In this document: in pieces, positions 41,380 to 50,091 of the stretch
How the letters are laid out: each line of letters begins with the position of its first letter
How positions within the stretch are numbered: the stretch's first letter is position 1
Assembly (NCBI RefSeq): GCF_027604915.1
Contig: NZ_JAJAQC010000019.1
Coordinates: 1 to 64,000, forward strand
DNA from: Streptomonospora mangrovi
GTDB lineage: Bacteria > Actinomycetota > Actinomycetes > Streptosporangiales > Streptosporangiaceae
DNA: 64,000 nt
Reading direction: 5' to 3'
The notes under the pieces: model-generated
What the model was told of the DNA's origin: nothing
Seen by the model: the letters and a program-made list of their open reading frames with translations, nothing else
The model's database searches: none
Position numbers and translations under genes: made by a program

Positions 41380-44037
41380 TTAGTCCCCGGAACTCCCGAA
41401 CCGGCGGAACCAGCCCGGCGGCTCGTCGTCCGGCCCGCTGGGGCCGGTGGGCGGCGGGGACTCGTCGTCCTCTTCGTCGTCATCGTCGTTCTGGCAGGTG
41501 AGGTCGAACTCCGGGCAATCGTCGCCCGTGGCCGGGGCCGAGGGCGGCGAGGAGGTCGGGGTGTGGCTCGGCGTGGTGCTGGGCGTCTCGTCCGGGGTCT
41601 GGCTCGGGGTCTCCGACGGCTGCGCGCTGGGCTCCGGAGTGGGGCCGTAGCGGGCCTCCTCGCCCTTCCAGACCGGGTCGGCGAACTCCTCGACCTCCTG
41701 GCCCTTCATGGCCTCGGTCATGAAGGCGCGCCAGATCTTGGCGGAGGTGGTACCACCGTAGACGTTGTCGACGCCGGGGATCACCAACTGCTGGCCGTCG
41801 TCGCGGCTGAGCCCCACCGCCGTGGCAAGCTGCGGGGTGTAGCCCACGAACCAGGCCGACTTGGCGCTGTTGGAGGTACCGGTCTTGCCGGCCACCGGGC
41901 GGCCGTCGGGCAGGGCCGCGGCGTCGCCACCGCCGTTCTCGACCACCTGGGTCATGGCGTAGGTGGCGTCGATCGCGGTTTCCTCGCTGAAGGCGCGGGT
42001 GCCCTCCTCCAACTGCGGGGCGTCGTTGGGCTTGACCTCCTCGCCCTGGGCGTTGGTGACCTTGGTGATCATGTGCTGGGGCATGTGCACGCCGCCGTTG
42101 GCGAAGGTCGCGAAGCCCGCGGCCTGGTCCAGCGCGGTGACCTGGTAGGTGCCCAGCGCGATGTTGGGACCCATCTCGGCGGTCTCGAACTGCTCCTCGC
42201 CGATGCCGGCGCCCTTGGCGATGTCGACCACCGCGGGCGGGCCGACCTCGATGGCGAGCTGCACGAAGCTGGTGTTGACCGAGTTCGCGGTGGACTCCAC
42301 CAGGTCGACCTGGCCCCAGTCCTTGTTGCTGTCGTTCTGGATCGGCTCGCCCACGCCGGGGAACTCCTGGGGGGAGTCGCCGTTGAACTCGCTGCGCAGG
42401 CTGATGTTCTGCTCCAGCCCGGCCGCCAGCACGTAGGGCTTGAACGCCGAACCCGCCTGCGCGCGCAGCGTCAGGGAGTTGTTGGGGTCCTGGGTGAAGT
42501 CGGTGCCGCCGTAGAACGCGCGGATCTCACCGGTGCGGGGGTCGACCGCCGCGAGGCCCTGCACGGTCTCGGGGGGCATGTCGGGCAGCGTCTCGGCGAA
42601 CGCCTCCTCGGCCGCGGTCATCAGCTTGGGGTTGAGGGAGGTCTCGACGGTGTAGCCGGCCGTGGCGATCTGGTTGGGCGACAGGTTGTAGCGGGTCTGC
42701 AACTCGTTGATCACCGCGTCGCGGATGTAGCCCTCCTGGCCCTCGATCTCGTCGCCGGTGCCGTAGGGGATGGTCTCGGGGAACTCCAGCTTCTCGGCCT
42801 CGCTGGCGGGCAGGCCGAGGTCGGGGTGCTCCTCGTGCATGGTGACCAGGTTGTCGCGCACGTAGCCCCAGCGCTCGCGGAGGATGTCCTCCATCTCCTT
42901 GTTGCCTTCGACGTTCTCGAAGTTGCCGGGCTGCTGGATGATCGCGCCGATGAACGCGCCCTCGGCGTCGTTCAGCTCGCTGACGTCCTTGCCGAAGTAC
43001 GCCTGGGCGGCGGCCTGCACGCCGTAGGCCTGGCGGCCGAAGTAGATGGTGTTGAGGTACTTCTCCAGGATCTCGTCGGGGTGCATGGTCTGCCCCGCCT
43101 TGATCGAGATCAGGATCTCCCGGAGCTTGCGGGTGTAGGTGCGCTCCTGGGAGAGGGTGTCGTAGTAGTTGCGCGACATCTGCTGGGTGATGCTGGAGCC
43201 GCCGCCCGCGGCGCCGGCGGTCAGCACGGCGCGCATGGTGCCCGAGATCGAGATGCCCGGCTCTTCGTAGAAGTTCTGCTGCTCGGCGGCGAGCACGCCG
43301 TTGACCACCGACTGCGGGATGTCCTCGCGCTGCACGATGACCCGGTTCAGCTCACCGGTGGTGACCGCCTCCGAGCCGTTCTCGTACTTGATGGTGGTGG
43401 CGGCGATCTGCGCGGAGTCCTGCTGGTCCAGGGTGCGGGGGTCGGGGGTGTTGGCGTAGGCGATGCCCAGCACGGCCACGCCGGCCACGAACATCAGCGC
43501 GCAGGTGATCAGCGCGGGCTTCCACGCCTTGGCGAAGAAGCGCTTGACCGGGCCGCGGTCGTCGTACTCGTCGGGGTCGTCGCCCTGGGAGCGGCGGCGC
43601 CCGCCACGGCCCTCGGAGCGCGCGCCGTGCGCGGCGGCGGCGCGGCGCCCGCGCTCGGGCGCGGCGCGGCGGCGCCCGCCGGATCGGGGTCCCGCCTCGG
43701 AGCGCGCGCCACTGGAGCGGCCGCGGTCGCGGTCCCGGTCGCCGCCCTCGGAGCGGCGGCGGGGGCGCTCGTCGTCCCAGAAGCCGTCGTCGCCGGCCGG
43801 CGGGCGGCGGCGGCCGCCTCCTCCTGCCGCTCCGCCCGCGCCGGCGGCGGCCGCACCGCGGGCGCCTTCGTCCCAGAAGCCACCGTTGTCGTCGGCGGGC
43901 GGCCTGCGGCGACCGGCAGAGCGTTCGTCCCCGGCAGGGCCCTGCGCCCTGCGCCTGCCGCCGTTGCCGCGCGCGCCGTCGGCCGGGCCAGAGGCCCGGC
44001 GGCGCCCGCCGGCATTCCGTCGTCTTTCGGTACTCAC
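41380..44037 (-). CDS. Bifunctional penicillin-binding protein (transglycosylase/transpeptidase, PBP1A type)
   Basis: About 885 residues. A long cytosolic Arg/Gly-rich tail (1-200) includes two near copies of GGRRRPPA-DD-GFWD. A transmembrane helix (ALITCALMFVAGVAVLGIAYA) comes next. The GT51 domain follows (AAEQQNFYEEPGISISGTMRAVL ... GGSSITQQMSRNYY, KLREILISIK), then the transpeptidase with GSAFKPYV (SxxK position), SVN in TANSVNTSF and KTGTSNSAKSAWFVGY. The exported C-terminus is Ser/Thr/Pro-rich and ends with an acidic run. GTG 44037 follows GAGGA. It polymerises and crosslinks peptidoglycan. Confidence 0.95.
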   Translation of the reverse strand: MSTERRRNAGGRRRASGPADGARGNGGRRRAQGPAGDERSAGRRRPPADDNGGFWDEGARGAAAAGAGGAAGGGGRRRPPAGDDGFWDDERPRRRSEGGDRDRDRGRSSGARSEAGPRSGGRRRAAPERGRRAAAAHGARSEGRGGRRRSQGDDPDEYDDRGPVKRFFAKAWKPALITCALMFVAGVAVLGIAYANTPDPRTLDQQDSAQIAATTIKYENGSEAVTTGELNRVIVQREDIPQSVVNGVLAAEQQNFYEEPGISISGTMRAVLTAGAAGGGSSITQQMSRNYYDTLSQERTYTRKLREILISIKAGQTMHPDEILEKYLNTIYFGRQAYGVQAAAQAYFGKDVSELNDAEGAFIGAIIQQPGNFENVEGNKEMEDILRERWGYVRDNLVTMHEEHPDLGLPASEAEKLEFPETIPYGTGDEIEGQEGYIRDAVINELQTRYNLSPNQIATAGYTVETSLNPKLMTAAEEAFAETLPDMPPETVQGLAAVDPRTGEIRAFYGGTDFTQDPNNSLTLRAQAGSAFKPYVLAAGLEQNISLRSEFNGDSPQEFPGVGEPIQNDSNKDWGQVDLVESTANSVNTSFVQLAIEVGPPAVVDIAKGAGIGEEQFETAEMGPNIALGTYQVTALDQAAGFATFANGGVHMPQHMITKVTNAQGEEVKPNDAPQLEEGTRAFSEETAIDATYAMTQVVENGGGDAAALPDGRPVAGKTGTSNSAKSAWFVGYTPQLATAVGLSRDDGQQLVIPGVDNVYGGTTSAKIWRAFMTEAMKGQEVEEFADPVWKGEEARYGPTPEPSAQPSETPSQTPDETPSTTPSHTPTSSPPSAPATGDDCPEFDLTCQNDDDDEEDDESPPPTGPSGPDDEPPGWFRRFGSSGD

Positions 44038-44881
44038 GCGTCCTCGATTGCTGTTCAGCGGCCGATCGGCCTTACGACTCGGGTAAGTGGGGGAAGGCCC
44101 CACGCGGAGGGAATCCGGGAGCCGGGTCGAAACGCGCCGTCGGTTTCGGAGGTTCATGCGTCCGGATATGGGACGCCCGACTACCGCGAATGGTTTTCGA
44201 CCACTCCGGAAACGTTGTCCTCTGCTTCCTCCTGTCGGCGACCTCTAGGCGAAAAGACCCGGGCAACCCGGTCGAGCGTTGGGCCGTACGACTGCCCGCG
44301 ACTCGTGTGAACCGCCGCACCCGCGGTTAGGACACCACAGGAGCACCGAACGGTCACGGTTGGAGCACCCGTCACGGTAGAGCGACGGCGGCGCATAGCA
44401 CAACCCAGGCGTGAGCGTACCTGGCTGAGGCGGCTTCTCCGGCCGCCTTCGGGGCCCCGGTCGGCGCCGCGGCGGGGTCCGGACCGGCGGCCGGCCGCGA
44501 GGGCGGAAGCGGCCCGGTGAGGCCCGGGTCACAAGCGCGCAGGTCCGGGTGCCGCGGCGGCGCTCGGGCGGCGGGGGCGGGCGCCGGACCCGGTGTTAGA
44601 TAGCCAACACAGCGTTGCGTTATATCAGGGCGATATAGTCATACGCGGATAAACCACGCATTGAGCAGCGTCCGTCGCCCTCCGCCGCGGCGCCGAGGGC
44701 GGCCGCCGGGCCGCGAACCGGGCGGCCGGGCGCCGACCGGGCCACCGGCCGCGCACACGGCCGGGAACAAATATCCGCCCGGGTTCGGCTGAACTACGCA
44801 GCGGGTCCCGCCGCGCGGGCGCGGGCCGCGGACAACGACGAGTCGGACAGGGCGGACCGGTTGAGGGCAGGAGGTGGCGGC
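44038..44881. other. Long divergent intergenic region between PBP and padR genes
   Basis: 844 bases with no frame of coding character on either strand. The PBP promoter must lie within the first hundred bases (the most AT-rich patch is 44155-44230). GC-rich filler at 44440-44590 is followed by the palindromic, AT-rich segment annotated separately, then again GC-rich leader up to the AGGAGG of padR. Confidence 0.5.
44594..44637. promoter_or_regulatory. Two palindromes likely bound by PadR
   Basis: TGTT-N8-AACA (44594-44609) and TATATC-N5-GATATA (44621-44626 / 44632-44637) stand in an otherwise GC-rich region about 245 bases upstream of padR. PadR-type regulators often bind such AT-rich dyads, but binding here is inference. 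Confidence 0.55.
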
Positions 44882-45502
44882 ATGGGCGGCCGACGTGCCC
44901 GGGTACTGGAGCTCGCCGTTCTCGGCCATCTCGCCGGAGCCCCGATGCACGGCTATGAGCTGCGCAAACGCCTCAACTCCGAACTCGGCATCTTCCACGC
45001 GTTCTCCTACGGCTCCCTCTATCCCTGCCTGAAGGAGATGGTGCGGGAGGGCCTGGTGGTGTCCGCCCACTGCGGCGGCGCGGGCGGGCGGCGCTCGCGG
45101 ATCGTCTACCGGCTCACCGAGCGCGGGCGCGACCGGCTGGGCGACCTCCTCGCCGAGAGCACCCCCGCCGCGACCGACGACGAGTGCTTCGGGGTCCACT
45201 TCACGCTGTTCGGCCGGACCCGCACCGAGGTCCGGCTGCGCATCCTCGACGGCCGCCGGGCGCGCCTCCAGGAGTGCCTCGCCCAGGTGCGGGAGCGGCT
45301 GGCCGACCCCCGGCAGGACCCCTACACCGTTGAACTGCACCGGCACCGGGCAGAGGCCCTGGAAAGCGAAGTCGGCTGGCTTGACGACCTCATCCGGCGG
45401 GAACGGCGGTGCGCCGAGCACGCGTCCACCGCTGATGCCACTATCAGCGGAAACGCCCCCCTCCGCGAAGGCGGGCCACCTCCCCCCGGCAGCCGGCGCT
45501 AA
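44882..45502 (+). CDS. PadR-family transcriptional regulator
   Basis: 206 residues. The N-terminal winged helix ([51 protein letters not shown] ... [17 protein letters not shown]) is the PadR signature, with a vir-like C-terminal helical region ([22 protein letters not shown]). ATG 44882 has AGGAGG 7 bases upstream. It lies 89 bases before the inositol-phosphate synthase gene; in other actinobacteria this pair is conserved, so it probably regulates inositol synthesis. Confidence 0.92.
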   Translation: MGGRRARVLELAVLGHLAGAPMHGYELRKRLNSELGIFHAFSYGSLYPCLKEMVREGLVVSAHCGGAGGRRSRIVYRLTERGRDRLGDLLAESTPAATDDECFGVHFTLFGRTRTEVRLRILDGRRARLQECLAQVRERLADPRQDPYTVELHRHRAEALESEVGWLDDLIRRERRCAEHASTADATISGNAPLREGGPPPPGSRR

Positions 45503-45591
45503 GCACGGCGGCGGCCTCGCGCCGCCCGCCCGGCGCGCCATCGCGGCGCGCTTTCACGTCCCAATCAGCGACCAAGAAGGAGCAAGGACCA

Positions 45592-46671
45592 ATGGGTTCG
45601 GTACGCGTAGCCGTCGTGGGTGTAGGAAACTGTGCGGCATCGCTCGTCCAGGGCGTCCATTACTACTCTGACGCCGACCCCGAGTCCCGGGTCCCCGGCC
45701 TCATGCACGTGCGGTTCGGCCCCTACCACGTGCGGGACGTGGAGTTCGTGGCCGCCTTCGACGTCGACGCCAAGAAGGTGGGCCAGGACCTCGCCGACGC
45801 GATCACCGCGAGCGAGAACAACACCGTCAAGATCTGCGACGTCCCGCCCACCGGGGTGGTCGTGCAGCGCGGGCCGACGTTCGACGGCCTGGGGAAGTAC
45901 TACCGCGAGACCATCGAGGAGTCGACCGAGGACGCCGTCGACGTGGTCGCGGCGCTGAAGGCCGCGCGCGCCGACGTGCTGGTGTCCTACCTGCCGGTGG
46001 GGTCGGAGGAGGCCGACCGCTTCTACGCGCAGTGCGCCATCGACGCCGGGGTGGCGTTCGTCAACGCCCTGCCGGTGTTCATCGCCTCCGACCCGGAGTG
46101 GGCGGAGAAGTTCACCCGCGCCGGGGTGCCGATCGTCGGCGACGACATCAAGTCCCAGGTGGGCGCGACCATCACCCACCGGGTGCTGTCGAAGCTGTTC
46201 GAGGACCGGGGCGTGGTGGTGGACCGCACCTACCAGCTCAACTTCGGCGGCAACATGGACTTCATGAACATGCTGGAGCGCGACCGGCTGGAGTCCAAGA
46301 AGGTCTCCAAGACGCGCTCGGTGACCTCCCAGATCCCGCACGAGCTGAAGGCGGGCTCGGTGCACATCGGTCCCTCCGACCACGTGCCGTGGCTGGACGA
46401 CCGCAAGTGGGCCTACGTCCGGCTGGAGGGGCGCGCCTTCGGCGACGTCCCGCTGAACCTGGAGTACAAGCTGGAGGTGTGGGACTCCCCCAACTCCGCC
46501 GGCATCATCATCGACGCCATCCGGGCCGCCAAGATCGCCAAGGACCGGGGCATCGGCGGACCGATCACGTCGGCGTCGGCCTACTTCATGAAGTCCCCGC
46601 CCGAGCAGTACAGCGACAGCGAGGCGCACGACCTCGTGGAGCGGTTCATCGCCGGCGAGGTCGACCGCTGA
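45592..46671 (+). CDS. ino1: Inositol-3-phosphate synthase
   Basis: 359 residues of the actinobacterial class. The NAD-binding [17 protein letters not shown] is followed by [66 protein letters not shown] and [19 protein letters not shown], all diagnostic. It converts glucose-6-phosphate to inositol-3-phosphate for phosphatidylinositol and mycothiol. GAAGGAG lies upstream of the ATG. Confidence 0.97.
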   Translation: MGSVRVAVVGVGNCAASLVQGVHYYSDADPESRVPGLMHVRFGPYHVRDVEFVAAFDVDAKKVGQDLADAITASENNTVKICDVPPTGVVVQRGPTFDGLGKYYRETIEESTEDAVDVVAALKAARADVLVSYLPVGSEEADRFYAQCAIDAGVAFVNALPVFIASDPEWAEKFTRAGVPIVGDDIKSQVGATITHRVLSKLFEDRGVVVDRTYQLNFGGNMDFMNMLERDRLESKKVSKTRSVTSQIPHELKAGSVHIGPSDHVPWLDDRKWAYVRLEGRAFGDVPLNLEYKLEVWDSPNSAGIIIDAIRAAKIAKDRGIGGPITSASAYFMKSPPEQYSDSEAHDLVERFIAGEVDR

Positions 46672-47060
46672 GGCGCTCTCCTCTTCCCCGTTGACCCGCC
46701 CGCCGCCGCGAGCACGGCCGCGCGCGGCGCGGATGGGGGGCGCGCGGGGCGGGACGCGGGGGCGGTGACCGGCGGGCGCACCGTGGGCCGGCGGATCGGA
46801 GCGGACCGTTCCGGCCCATGGCGCGCCCGCGCCGCCGCGCGCGGAAGAGCGGGGAAGCGCGGGACCTCCCGGAACCCGCAGAGGGGTTCCCGGGGGTTCG
46901 CAAGGGCGACGCGAGGTCGGGGCGGCGGGGCGCCGGGAACCGTTCGCGGGACCGGGCGGGGGCCGTCTCGCGGGCTCGAAGGGCCGGCGGCGCCGGGCCA
47001 TAATGGGCTTCCAGTCAAGCCGATCCGGGCGTCAGATCCCGGGCAGGTCAAGGAGCCTCG
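46672..47060 (+). other. Intergenic region upstream of the Pro/Gly-rich membrane protein gene
   Basis: 389 GC-rich bases with no coding-like frame. CATAAT at 46999-47004 could be the -10 box of the next gene, leaving a leader of about 50 bases; no terminator hairpin for ino1 is obvious. Confidence 0.45.
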
Positions 47061-47786
47061 ATGAGCTACCCCCAGGACCCCGGCCCCCCTCCGGGGCCGG
47101 GACCATGGCAGCAGCCGCCACCGGGGCCGGGCGGCCCCGGACCGCAGCCCGGGTTCGGCCCGCCGACCGGCGGCCAGCCCGCGGGCGGGTACGGCTACCC
47201 GCCCCCCGGCGGCCACCCGGGCGGCGGGTACCCGGGCGGGGGGCACCCCGGCGGCGGGTATCCCGGCGGCCGGCCCACGGGGTCCTACCCGAGCGGCAAG
47301 CGCGGCGGCGGCAACGTCGGTCTCGTCCTGGTCATCATCAGCGTCTGCGTCGCCGTCCTCGTGGTGGTCGGCGGCGTGGGCCTGTGGCTGCTCAGCAGCT
47401 CCGGCGGGTCGGGCGGCACCGCCGAGGAGTCCGCGCTCGCCCCCTATGAAGGCGTGTGGGACGGCAACCTCGACCAACTCGACGGCAGCGGCGCCCCGAT
47501 GGGTGTCTGGTCGGCCACGATCACGGTCTCGGGTGACACCGTCGAGGGCGAGGAGTACAACCTCGTCGTCACCGAGGACGGCCGCTGCACCTGGGAGATC
47601 CATGAGGTCCAGCCCAGCGAGACGCAGATGACGTTCTCCTACGCGGTGAGCACCGACCCCGACTGCGTCGACAACGGCTTCGTCACCCTGACTCCCGCCG
47701 GCGAGGACTCGCTCGACATCACCGTCAGCAGCGTCATGTCCGACGGCACCACCAGCATCTCCGAGGGCACCCTCTACCGCGAGTAG
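47061..47786 (+). CDS. Membrane-anchored protein with Pro/Gly-rich cytosolic repeats and an extracellular domain
   Basis: 241 residues: a Pro/Gly/Gln-rich N-terminus (1-80) with near-tandem GGGYPGG-GHPGG units, one transmembrane helix (VGLVLVIISVCVAVLVVVGGVGLWLL, about 86-111), then an exported domain of about 125 residues (YEGVWDGNLDQLDGSG ... ATITVSGDTVEGEEYNLVV) with two cysteines (GRCTWEI, DPDCVDN) that may form a disulfide. The N-terminal repeat style is common in actinobacterial proteins linked to kinases or secretion. Function unknown. Confidence 0.75.
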   Translation: MSYPQDPGPPPGPGPWQQPPPGPGGPGPQPGFGPPTGGQPAGGYGYPPPGGHPGGGYPGGGHPGGGYPGGRPTGSYPSGKRGGGNVGLVLVIISVCVAVLVVVGGVGLWLLSSSGGSGGTAEESALAPYEGVWDGNLDQLDGSGAPMGVWSATITVSGDTVEGEEYNLVVTEDGRCTWEIHEVQPSETQMTFSYAVSTDPDCVDNGFVTLTPAGEDSLDITVSSVMSDGTTSISEGTLYRE

Positions 47787-47811
47787 CCCGCCCTCCGCTC
47801 CCCGCACCGAA

Positions 47812-47839
47812 GTGGCCGGTCCCCCAAGGGGCCGGCCAC
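47812..47839 (+). terminator. Hairpin terminator of the membrane-anchored protein gene
   Basis: GTGGCCGG(T)CCCC / GGGGCCGGCCAC with a single bulged T and a CAA loop lies 26 bases after the stop. Confidence 0.7.
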
Positions 47840-47842
47840 CGC

Positions 47843-47858
47843 TGTTTCACGTGGAACA
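47843..47858. other. parS: parS chromosome-partitioning site
   Basis: TGTTTCACGTGGAACA differs by one base from the 16-bp ParB-binding palindrome TGTTTCACGTGAAACA (A to G at position 12). It lies between two converging terminators in non-coding DNA, and conserved gene order shows that oriC is close. ParB loads here and spreads to recruit the segregation machinery. Confidence 0.88.
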
Positions 47859-47877
47859 GCGACCGGGGGCAGTGAAC

Positions 47878-47908
47878 GGGCCGCTCGGAACCGGGTTCCG
47901 AGCGGCCC
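47878..47908 (-). terminator. Hairpin terminator of the BldC-like gene
   Basis: A perfect 13-bp stem GGGCCGCTCGGAA / TTCCGAGCGGCCC with loop CCGGG lies 29 bases beyond the stop of the minus-strand gene at 47938. Confidence 0.75.
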
Positions 47909-47937
47909 TCGGCACGCGGCTGTCTCCCCCTCCGGAG

Positions 47938-48150
47938 TCAGCCGCGCGGGTCCGCCTCCTTGGAGGGGTTGAGCAGCGCGTCGACGTCGTCGGCGTAGAT
48001 CCGCCTTTGGCCGCCCAGTGTCAACGCGGTGCGCAGATGGCCCGCCTCCGCCCACCGCCTGACGGTCGTGGGACTCACCCGGAACATGCGCTGGACTTCG
48101 GCGGAGGTGTAAAGGCGGGGATAGTTCCCGGAAGGCACACGTCTGGTCAT
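47938..48150 (-). CDS. BldC-like MerR-type DNA-binding protein
   Basis: 70 residues consisting of one winged helix-turn-helix: YTSAEVQRMFRVSPTTVRRWAEAGHLRTALTLGGQRRIYADDVDALL, the same architecture as BldC of Streptomyces, which binds direct repeats head-to-tail. ATG 48150 overlaps the upstream ATPase gene by four bases (ATGA), showing they are one operon. Not the orthologue of bldC for certain, as such proteins occur in several copies. Confidence 0.85.
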   Translation of the reverse strand: MTRRVPSGNYPRLYTSAEVQRMFRVSPTTVRRWAEAGHLRTALTLGGQRRIYADDVDALLNPSKEADPRG

Positions 48151-48563
48151 CGGGTCACCGTCCGGGGATCCCAGGTGAGGACGCAGTAGATCCCCGGTCC
48201 AGTGGCACGCGGCCCCCACTCGTCGGCGTAGTGGTCGATGAGGCCGAGTCCGCGCCCGTGCTCGTCCGTGGGAGCCGCGGTGATCAGTGTGGGGCGGGAC
48301 GGACCGCCGTCGTCTTCGACCTCAACGGTGATGCGCCCGGGAAAGGCGTGGAGGTGCACGCTGAAGCACCTGCCTTTGCTGGTCGTGTGGAGAATGGCGT
48401 TGGTCGCCGCCTCGGAACACAGCAGCAGGGCCGCCGACCGCCGCTCCTCGGGAATCGGGACTCCGGCCGTGTTCAGCGCGGCCAGCAGCCAATGGCGTGC
48501 CTTCGTGACCGCCCACGGTTCACCGGGAAAGGTGTTGGCGGCCACCACGACAGCCGCCGTCAT
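48147..48563 (-). CDS. Anti-sigma-type ATP-binding protein (HATPase_c_2)
   Basis: 138 residues. The GHKL fold carries the N-box EAATNAILHT, the ATP lid and D/G-box HGRGLGLIDHYADEWG, and VEVEDDGGPSRP. Such proteins act as serine kinases/anti-sigma factors (RsbW-like) or as AbaA/WhiJ-locus partners. It is divergent from an Xre-DUF5753/DUF397 pair, the usual context of the latter. It might act on the STAS proteins at 16-17 kb, for which no kinase is adjacent, but that is speculation. Confidence 0.88.
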   Translation of the reverse strand: MTAAVVVAANTFPGEPWAVTKARHWLLAALNTAGVPIPEERRSAALLLCSEAATNAILHTTSKGRCFSVHLHAFPGRITVEVEDDGGPSRPTLITAAPTDEHGRGLGLIDHYADEWGPRATGPGIYCVLTWDPRTVTR

Positions 48564-48904
48564 CGCTGCCCCCGGTGCCGTGGCTCAGAGCAACGGGACC
48601 GGACATAGGGCCGCACCCGGTTGGACCGTGCATGGCGCCGCCGGTAGCTCGCATCAACACGGGACGTAACGGGCGCTTGAGTCCATATAGAGTTCGTCAT
48701 AAGTCTCCACCTGGCTCACACAGGTCGGGATTAGGCCCTGCCGGGTGTCACACCACCCAGTAGGGCCGTTTTGTTGTCACTGTTGTGATCCCTCTAAGTC
48801 CAACAATGGTGGTGGGGCACGTCGGATTCCAGCGTTCACACATCGTTGGCTGGAATAGTGCGGATCCTGTTGTGAGCCTGTTCGCGCTGTGGTGAGGTAA
48901 GCAC
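48564..48904. promoter_or_regulatory. AT-richer divergent region of the AbaA/WhiJ-type locus
   Basis: 341 bases of clearly lower GC. It contains CATATAGAGTTCGTCATAAG (near 48684) and a TTGTTGTCACTGTTGTGATC segment (near 48771) with overlapping TGTTGT/TGTGA words that could bind the Xre regulator. No gene on either strand is convincing. Confidence 0.4.
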
Positions 48905-49714
48905 ATGGCGGATCGTCCAAAGGAAGAATGGCTGCGCGTAGGAACTGAAGTACGTCGCCGACGAGAAGAGTTGGGGCTGTCGCTGGATCGACTGGCGGAG
49001 CGAGTACCGCTCTCTGCCGGGATGCTAGGAGCCATCGAACGGGGTGTTCGCGGCCTAAAGGAGCGCTACGCTCCACAGTTGGACGAGGCTCTAAGATCGG
49101 GCGGTCAGATAACCCGTTTGGTTGCCCATGTCAGCAAGTCGGGCATACCGCTCTGGCTCGCCGAACTGGAACCTCTATTAGGCCGTGCCACCCTCATCAG
49201 GCAATGGCAACTCGGATGGATTCCAGGACTTCTTCAAACTGAGGACTATGCGCGTGCGGTGGTACGCGCCGGAGAAACGCTGGCGACCGAAGCTCAACTA
49301 GAACAATACGTCCGCGCTCGGATGCGGCGGCAACAGGTCGTGTGGCAGGCGCCTCAACCTCGTGGCGTGTTCGTGATCGACGAAGCCGTACTGGAGCGCA
49401 ACGTCGGGGGCGAAGGGGTGATGATCCCACAGTGGGACCATTTGCTGGCGATGGCAGAGCTTCCGCATGTGACTCTGCATGTCCTACCCCTCAGCGCTGC
49501 CCCCCACGTGGGCTTGGACGGCAGTTTCCAGGTGCTTCGGGTGCCCGGTGAGCCGGGGGACATCCTCGTATTGGAGAATAGGTCCGAATCGGACATTGAT
49601 CATGTTGATGCCAAGGTCGCGCAGTACAGCCAAGACTTCGAGGACCTGCGTGGGCTGGCACTGCCTCCAGCGGCATCGATCGCGATGATCAGGAAGGCAC
49701 GGGCAAAGACGTGA
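48905..49714 (+). CDS. WhiJ-like regulator (Xre HTH plus DUF5753)
   Basis: 269 residues. The N-terminal HTH is VRRRREELGLSLDRLAERVPLSAGMLGAIERGVRG. The DUF5753 domain follows: WQLGWIPGLLQTEDYARAVVRAG, RMRRQQVVW, VFVIDEAVLERNVGG, QWDHLLAMAELPHVTLHVLPLSAAPHVGLDGSF, typical of actinomycete development regulators. The stop overlaps the GTG of a DUF397 gene. Codon use is less GC-biased than in neighbours, suggesting a mobile origin for the pair. Confidence 0.93.
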   Translation: MADRPKEEWLRVGTEVRRRREELGLSLDRLAERVPLSAGMLGAIERGVRGLKERYAPQLDEALRSGGQITRLVAHVSKSGIPLWLAELEPLLGRATLIRQWQLGWIPGLLQTEDYARAVVRAGETLATEAQLEQYVRARMRRQQVVWQAPQPRGVFVIDEAVLERNVGGEGVMIPQWDHLLAMAELPHVTLHVLPLSAAPHVGLDGSFQVLRVPGEPGDILVLENRSESDIDHVDAKVAQYSQDFEDLRGLALPPAASIAMIRKARAKT

Positions 49715-49899
49715 TTGCGGAAGGCACCTGGCGCACCAGCAGTTACAGCGGCACCAGGGGCGAGTGCGTAGAAGTGGCCGACACGCTCGCTCAGGGCGCG
49801 GCGATTCGGGACTCGAAGAATCGCGGCGCAGGGCACCTGGTGGTGCCACCTATGGAGTGGACCGCATTCCTGGTGGCGGTGAAGGCAGCCGACCTGTAG
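49711..49899 (+). CDS. DUF397 protein (partner of the WhiJ-like regulator)
   Basis: 62 residues with the family core WRTSSYSGTRGECVEVADTL ... IRDSKNRGAGHLVVPPMEWTAFLVAVK. The GTG at 49711 overlaps the upstream stop (GTGA). In Streptomyces such small proteins pair with Xre-DUF5753 regulators and may counteract them, a toxin-antitoxin-like arrangement. Confidence 0.92.
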   Translation: MIAEGTWRTSSYSGTRGECVEVADTLAQGAAIRDSKNRGAGHLVVPPMEWTAFLVAVKAADL

Positions 49900-50091
49900 T
49901 CCTTGGCCCCAAGGCGGATTCACCCTTCGACTGCCGGCTGGAGGGGGTGGCGGGCGCGCGGCTGGCAGCACATCCTCACGCGGCCCGGCGCCGAGGGCAA
50001 TGCCGGGTCCCCCGCCTCTCCCCCTCCTCCCCCGCAGGCCGGTCCGCGCCGGGCGCCTCCGCCGGCGGCCACTCGCCCCTAGGCTGGGCGC

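Noticed and set aside
39598..44310. A 1570-codon plus-strand frame across rpsF, GT87 and the penicillin-binding protein.
   Set aside because: It is antisense to three genes with clear families; its length only reflects rare stop codons in GC-rich DNA.
44072..44532. Several overlapping minus-strand frames of 70-95 codons upstream of the penicillin-binding protein.
   Set aside because: Arg/Pro-rich, mutually overlapping and without start signals; consistent with non-coding promoter DNA.
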